The notes under the pieces: generated by a model | Databases searched by the model: none | Seen by the model: only the letters and a program-made list of their open reading frames with translations | What the model was told of the DNA's origin: nothing | Source of the DNA: Pontibacter oryzae | Lineage (GTDB): Bacteria > Bacteroidota > Bacteroidia > Cytophagales > Hymenobacteraceae | Direction: 5' to 3' | NCBI RefSeq assembly: GCF_003576375.1 | Contig: NZ_QWGE01000004.1 | Span: 62,001 to 126,000 of the forward strand | Length of the DNA: 64,000 nt | Program-made: the position numbers and the translations under genes | Part shown: piece after piece, positions 62,101 to 64,000 of the stretch | Layout of the letters: each line of letters begins with the position of its first letter | How positions within the stretch are numbered: position 1 is the first letter of the stretch

Positions 62101-62318
62101 TTTCTTATACTTTGCCTAAGAGATGGTTGGAGAACACTTTTGTAGGATCTGCTGAGTTTGGCCTGGAAGGCCGTAACCTGTGGATCATCCACTCAAACGT
62201 GCCTCATATCGATCCAGAGTCTAACTTCTTCGGTGCTGGTTCAGTAGGTGAAGGTGTTGAATTTAACACTATGCCAACTACAAGAACTCTGGGCTTTAAC
62301 CTGAGAGTGACGCTTTAA
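59199..62318 (+). CDS. SusC/RagA-family TonB-linked outer-membrane transporter 2
   Basis: A 1,039-residue SusC-type transporter. The signal peptide ends at AWAQ; the carboxypeptidase-regulatory-like domain (VSGKVTDRSTGDALPGVAVL) is about 80% similar to that of SusC 1, and the plug carries SPLFVIDGLPISNSA and DIESMTVLKGAAATALYGAR with DGAIIITTKKG. The barrel ends TTRTLGFNLRVTL. The barrel sequence differs strongly from SusC 1, so the substrate is likely different. It pairs with the SusD gene 29 bases downstream. Confidence 0.96.
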   Translation: MRKVLFIGLVMFLTLVSQAWAQNRAVSGKVTDRSTGDALPGVAVLVKGTTTGTATGVDGTYTINVPEGSNTLVFRFIGYSVVERNIDNASVVNVALGVDSKQLQEVVVTAIGIERETKSLGYAASKVDGEELTKARETNVVNGLAGKVSGVRITQSSGSLGGSSKVTIRGTNSFGGSSPLFVIDGLPISNSAPGGNTPTGNGSVDYGNRAGDINPDDIESMTVLKGAAATALYGARARDGAIIITTKKGAEGKVKVSLNSSTRFDNVLRLPDLQNEYAQGNFGKYDLRNTNGWGPKISEVQDVTVKNFMGEDVTLQAYPNNVEDFFQTGMTYMNNLAFEGGSKEGDFRLSLGSTNQTGIIENQGLDRYNVGLNAGRNFKDKLNVRTTINYVKTTTEGRPVQSSNSPNILTSAIYGLPRTVDINRLRDNYIDPITGEQISLTPDKTGNNPYWIINRNTNESDLERMYGNAIVSYKPLPWLTLSNNTGVDFYKENRFNKTSKGTFGALEGEFYKATLQNRIVNNDFIVTAERDINPDLNLKVMAGHNIYSTHYEAQAVTARNLTIDGLYDYANATSTVPSQSISERRLVGIWGDLGLSYKEYLFLNVTGRNDWSSTLPVDNRSYFYPSVSTGFVFTDAFNIQSNILDYGKIRASWANVGSDAAPYSLDYNYNPATTYFVQYSLSGTFPHGGLLGFSAPRTLPNFNLKPQNQTNVEFGADFRFLSNRINLGFTYYNTKTTDQIVALDVPLSTGYFAKYVNVGAVLNRGLEVDLTLNPIRTTSGFDWTTNVNFSKNVQEVQDLPESLDFYGLASGWSGLQIKAEEGKSFGLYGTAWQRDPEGNFIINKDTGLRETEQGKRLGSITPDWLMGINNTFTYKGINMGFLVDIRKGGVFYSGTVASLRSSGLAEETLENRGSIFIDRGVNKTDDGFVPNTTPVQSMQDFWGKYSATANTEGNVFDASYVKLREVRVSYTLPKRWLENTFVGSAEFGLEGRNLWIIHSNVPHIDPESNFFGAGSVGEGVEFNTMPTTRTLGFNLRVTL

Positions 62319-62347
62319 TAGTTGTTGGAAAATTAAATTGTTTTAAG

Positions 62348-63799
62348 ATGTTTAAAAACATTAAAAGATATACAGTGATAGCAGCGCTTGGCCTTACGGC
62401 AGTAGCTGCAACATCCTGCGAGAGTTATCTCGATATTAACACAGACCCTTACGCAAGTACAAAGGTTGAGCCTAAGCTGTTGTTTAACTATGCAACAACT
62501 AACTGGGCAGCTAACCGTGCAGGTGGCGACAACTACATTCCAATTGCCCTGTCAGCGCAAACTATCGCGAGTGGCGGTAACTTTGGTTGGGGTAAAGACA
62601 ACGTGTACGAAATCAGCCCTTACAGCACAGGTAACACCTGGAAGGCATACTATGCTACAGCTGGTCTAAACCTTGTTCAGGCTATCGCTGAAGCAGAGAA
62701 GGCAAGCCCTGCAAACAACAATGCAGCTGCGCAAGCTAAGATCGAGCTAGCCACGATGATGTATGAGGCTACTCTTATCTGGGGCGATATTCCATTCTCG
62801 GAGTCTTGGCAGGAGAGTATCTCTTATCCAAAGTTCGATGCTCAGAAATCTGTTTTTGAGCAGGTAATTGGGCTTTTGGATGAGGCTATCGCTCAGATCG
62901 ATGAAACCAGCCCACTTAAAATTTCAGAGTATGACCTGATTTACAATGGAGACTTGAGCAAGTGGAAGAGTTTCGCTAAATCCATTAAGTTTAAGACTTA
63001 CATGGTGATGGTAGATAAAGATCCTTCTGTAGCTTCCAAAATCGGTCAGATGTTAAACGAGGGAGGAATGGTTTCTTCTGCTGCGGCAAACTTCACCTTC
63101 CCGTTCTATAACACACCAGATAAAGAGAACCCAAGATATAAGATCCTTAAGCGCTATGCAGGCGGGTCTAATATTTTCTTCTTTGCAAACAACAACGTGT
63201 TGAGCTACATGAAGCAGCTGGAAGACCCGCGTATTCCGGTATACTTTGATAAGCCAGCAGGTGTTAGCACTTATAACGGTGTTGACTCGGAAGAAGAGGC
63301 AGATGCCACTACAGCTACCATCAGCATGTACCTTTACAGACCAGATGCCCCAGAAGTAGTTTATACTTACCAGGAGCAACTGTACCTGGAAGCAGAGGCT
63401 TATGCAAGAGGGTTAGGCGTAGGTCAGGATCTGAACAAAGCAAATGAGCTATACAAGAAAGCTACTTTGCAAGCATTGCTGTTTAACGGCATTGCATCTT
63501 CAACGGCTCAGGATTATGTAGATAACACATTGCCGGCCTTAACTTCAGTTGCAAAACCAGTAGACCAGATTCACTTAATGCAGTGGATTGACTTAATGGA
63601 CAGACCGCTGGAAGCTTGGACGCAATGGAGAAGATCAGGAAGCGAAGGCAACGAAGTGCCTACCTTGACTCAGCCAGAGGGTACACCTGCCGGCGGCCTG
63701 ATCAGAAGATGGGTATACTCTCCAGATGAAGCCACTTCTAACGCTAACACACCAAGCCCAACTCCGATTATCACTCAGAAACTGTGGTTCGATCTGTAG
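62348..63799 (+). CDS. SusD/RagB-family surface lipoprotein 2
   Basis: A 483-residue SusD-like lipoprotein (SusD_RagB/SusD-like_2 pattern). The lipobox is VAATSC near residue 24 (TAVAATSCESYLDINTDPYA). Helical segments carry MMYEATLIWGDIPFSESWQE and KWKSFAKSIKFKTYMVM, and the C-terminus has WIDLMDRPLEAWTQWRRSGS. It partners SusC 2. A third surface lipoprotein gene begins 24 bases downstream. Confidence 0.94.
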   Translation: MFKNIKRYTVIAALGLTAVAATSCESYLDINTDPYASTKVEPKLLFNYATTNWAANRAGGDNYIPIALSAQTIASGGNFGWGKDNVYEISPYSTGNTWKAYYATAGLNLVQAIAEAEKASPANNNAAAQAKIELATMMYEATLIWGDIPFSESWQESISYPKFDAQKSVFEQVIGLLDEAIAQIDETSPLKISEYDLIYNGDLSKWKSFAKSIKFKTYMVMVDKDPSVASKIGQMLNEGGMVSSAAANFTFPFYNTPDKENPRYKILKRYAGGSNIFFFANNNVLSYMKQLEDPRIPVYFDKPAGVSTYNGVDSEEEADATTATISMYLYRPDAPEVVYTYQEQLYLEAEAYARGLGVGQDLNKANELYKKATLQALLFNGIASSTAQDYVDNTLPALTSVAKPVDQIHLMQWIDLMDRPLEAWTQWRRSGSEGNEVPTLTQPEGTPAGGLIRRWVYSPDEATSNANTPSPTPIITQKLWFDL

Positions 63800-63823
63800 G
63801 TCTTTTAATTCAAGAATAGTATC

Positions 63824-64000
63824 ATGAAGAATAAACTAATAATGTTAGCCCTGATGGGCACTATGTTCTCTTTCTCATCTTGCGAGAAGGACATGGATAC
63901 ATATGATTTCTCTAACTCAATGCCTGCTTATGTTGAGATAAAATCTAAAGCAAATATTGAAGTTGAGGAGGAGAAAACAGCTTCTATAACTTTTCAATCA
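63824..64000 (+). CDS. Third surface lipoprotein gene, 3' truncated by window edge
   Basis: The first 59 codons of a lipoprotein (MKNKLIMLALMGTMFSFSSC, lipid Cys at 20) that follows SusD 2 by 24 bases. The start of the mature part (EKDMDTYDFSNSMPAYVEIK) resembles the beginning of SusE-like or Calx-beta/DUF4843-type surface glycoprotein-like lipoproteins that often lie third in SusCD loci. The rest is outside the window. Confidence 0.75.
   Translation, partial: MKNKLIMLALMGTMFSFSSCEKDMDTYDFSNSMPAYVEIKSKANIEVEEEKTASITFQS

Overview
The window is about 64 kb of chromosome from a member of the Bacteroidota, most likely the Cytophagales (Hymenobacteraceae, Pontibacter-like). The evidence is two SusC/SusD pairs, PorZ and other type IX secretion (T9SS) marks, TAnnTTTG-type -7 boxes, mostly weak Shine-Dalgarno sequences, and DUF1800/DUF1501 and FKBP-lipoprotein neighbourhoods typical of that phylum. 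The genus is a guess from overall resemblance. No rRNA, tRNA, CRISPR array, phage or insertion sequence was recognised.

Layout. 0-4 kb: the 3' part of a TonB-dependent receptor and a partner lipoprotein. 4-8.3 kb: a lone MoxR ATPase, a small membrane protein, two unrecognised proteins and a 2Fe-2S ferredoxin. 8.4-12.1 kb: tdk, porZ, recO. 12.2-15.4 kb: a DHH phosphoesterase and two FKBP lipoproteins, divergent from ndk. 15.4-30.4 kb: housekeeping genes (dxs, scpA, asd) mixed with a LysM protein, small lipoproteins, an MFS carrier, two alpha/beta hydrolases, a flippase-like protein, an orphan GIY-YIG protein and a large lamin-tail secreted protein. 30.6-37 kb: a TSUP permease, then a tight four-gene unit (TetR, ABC, HlyD, TolC) that looks like a trans-envelope exporter. 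37-45 kb: a DEAD-box helicase, a CNNM/CorC-type membrane protein group, a small secreted protein and the DUF1800/DUF1501 pair. 45-49 kb: TM2 and DUF2752 proteins, a T9SS-sorted M1 aminopeptidase and a TraB/GumN protein. 49.5-64 kb: SusC/SusD pair 1, a periplasmic amidase, an S9 peptidase, SusC/SusD pair 2 and the start of a third surface lipoprotein.

How the genes fit together. Much of the non-housekeeping content is envelope-related: three TonB-linked receptors with lipoprotein partners, three probable T9SS clients (PorZ itself, the lamin-tail protein, the M1 aminopeptidase), and a TolC-linked exporter. The last 15 kb reads as a nutrient-uptake region, possibly for peptides or amides, because an amidase and an S9 peptidase lie between two SusCD pairs and no glycosidase is present.

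The most unusual signals are: an ABC exporter whose ATP-binding domain keeps Walker A but has lost the canonical LSGGQ, catalytic Glu and H-loop His; a heavily iterated AAGTAT word on both strands through much of the window; an interleaved inverted-repeat mosaic after ndk; a long bulged hairpin before a small secreted protein; and a near-identical promoter and leader block in front of both susC genes. All assignments come from reading the sequence; no database search was made.
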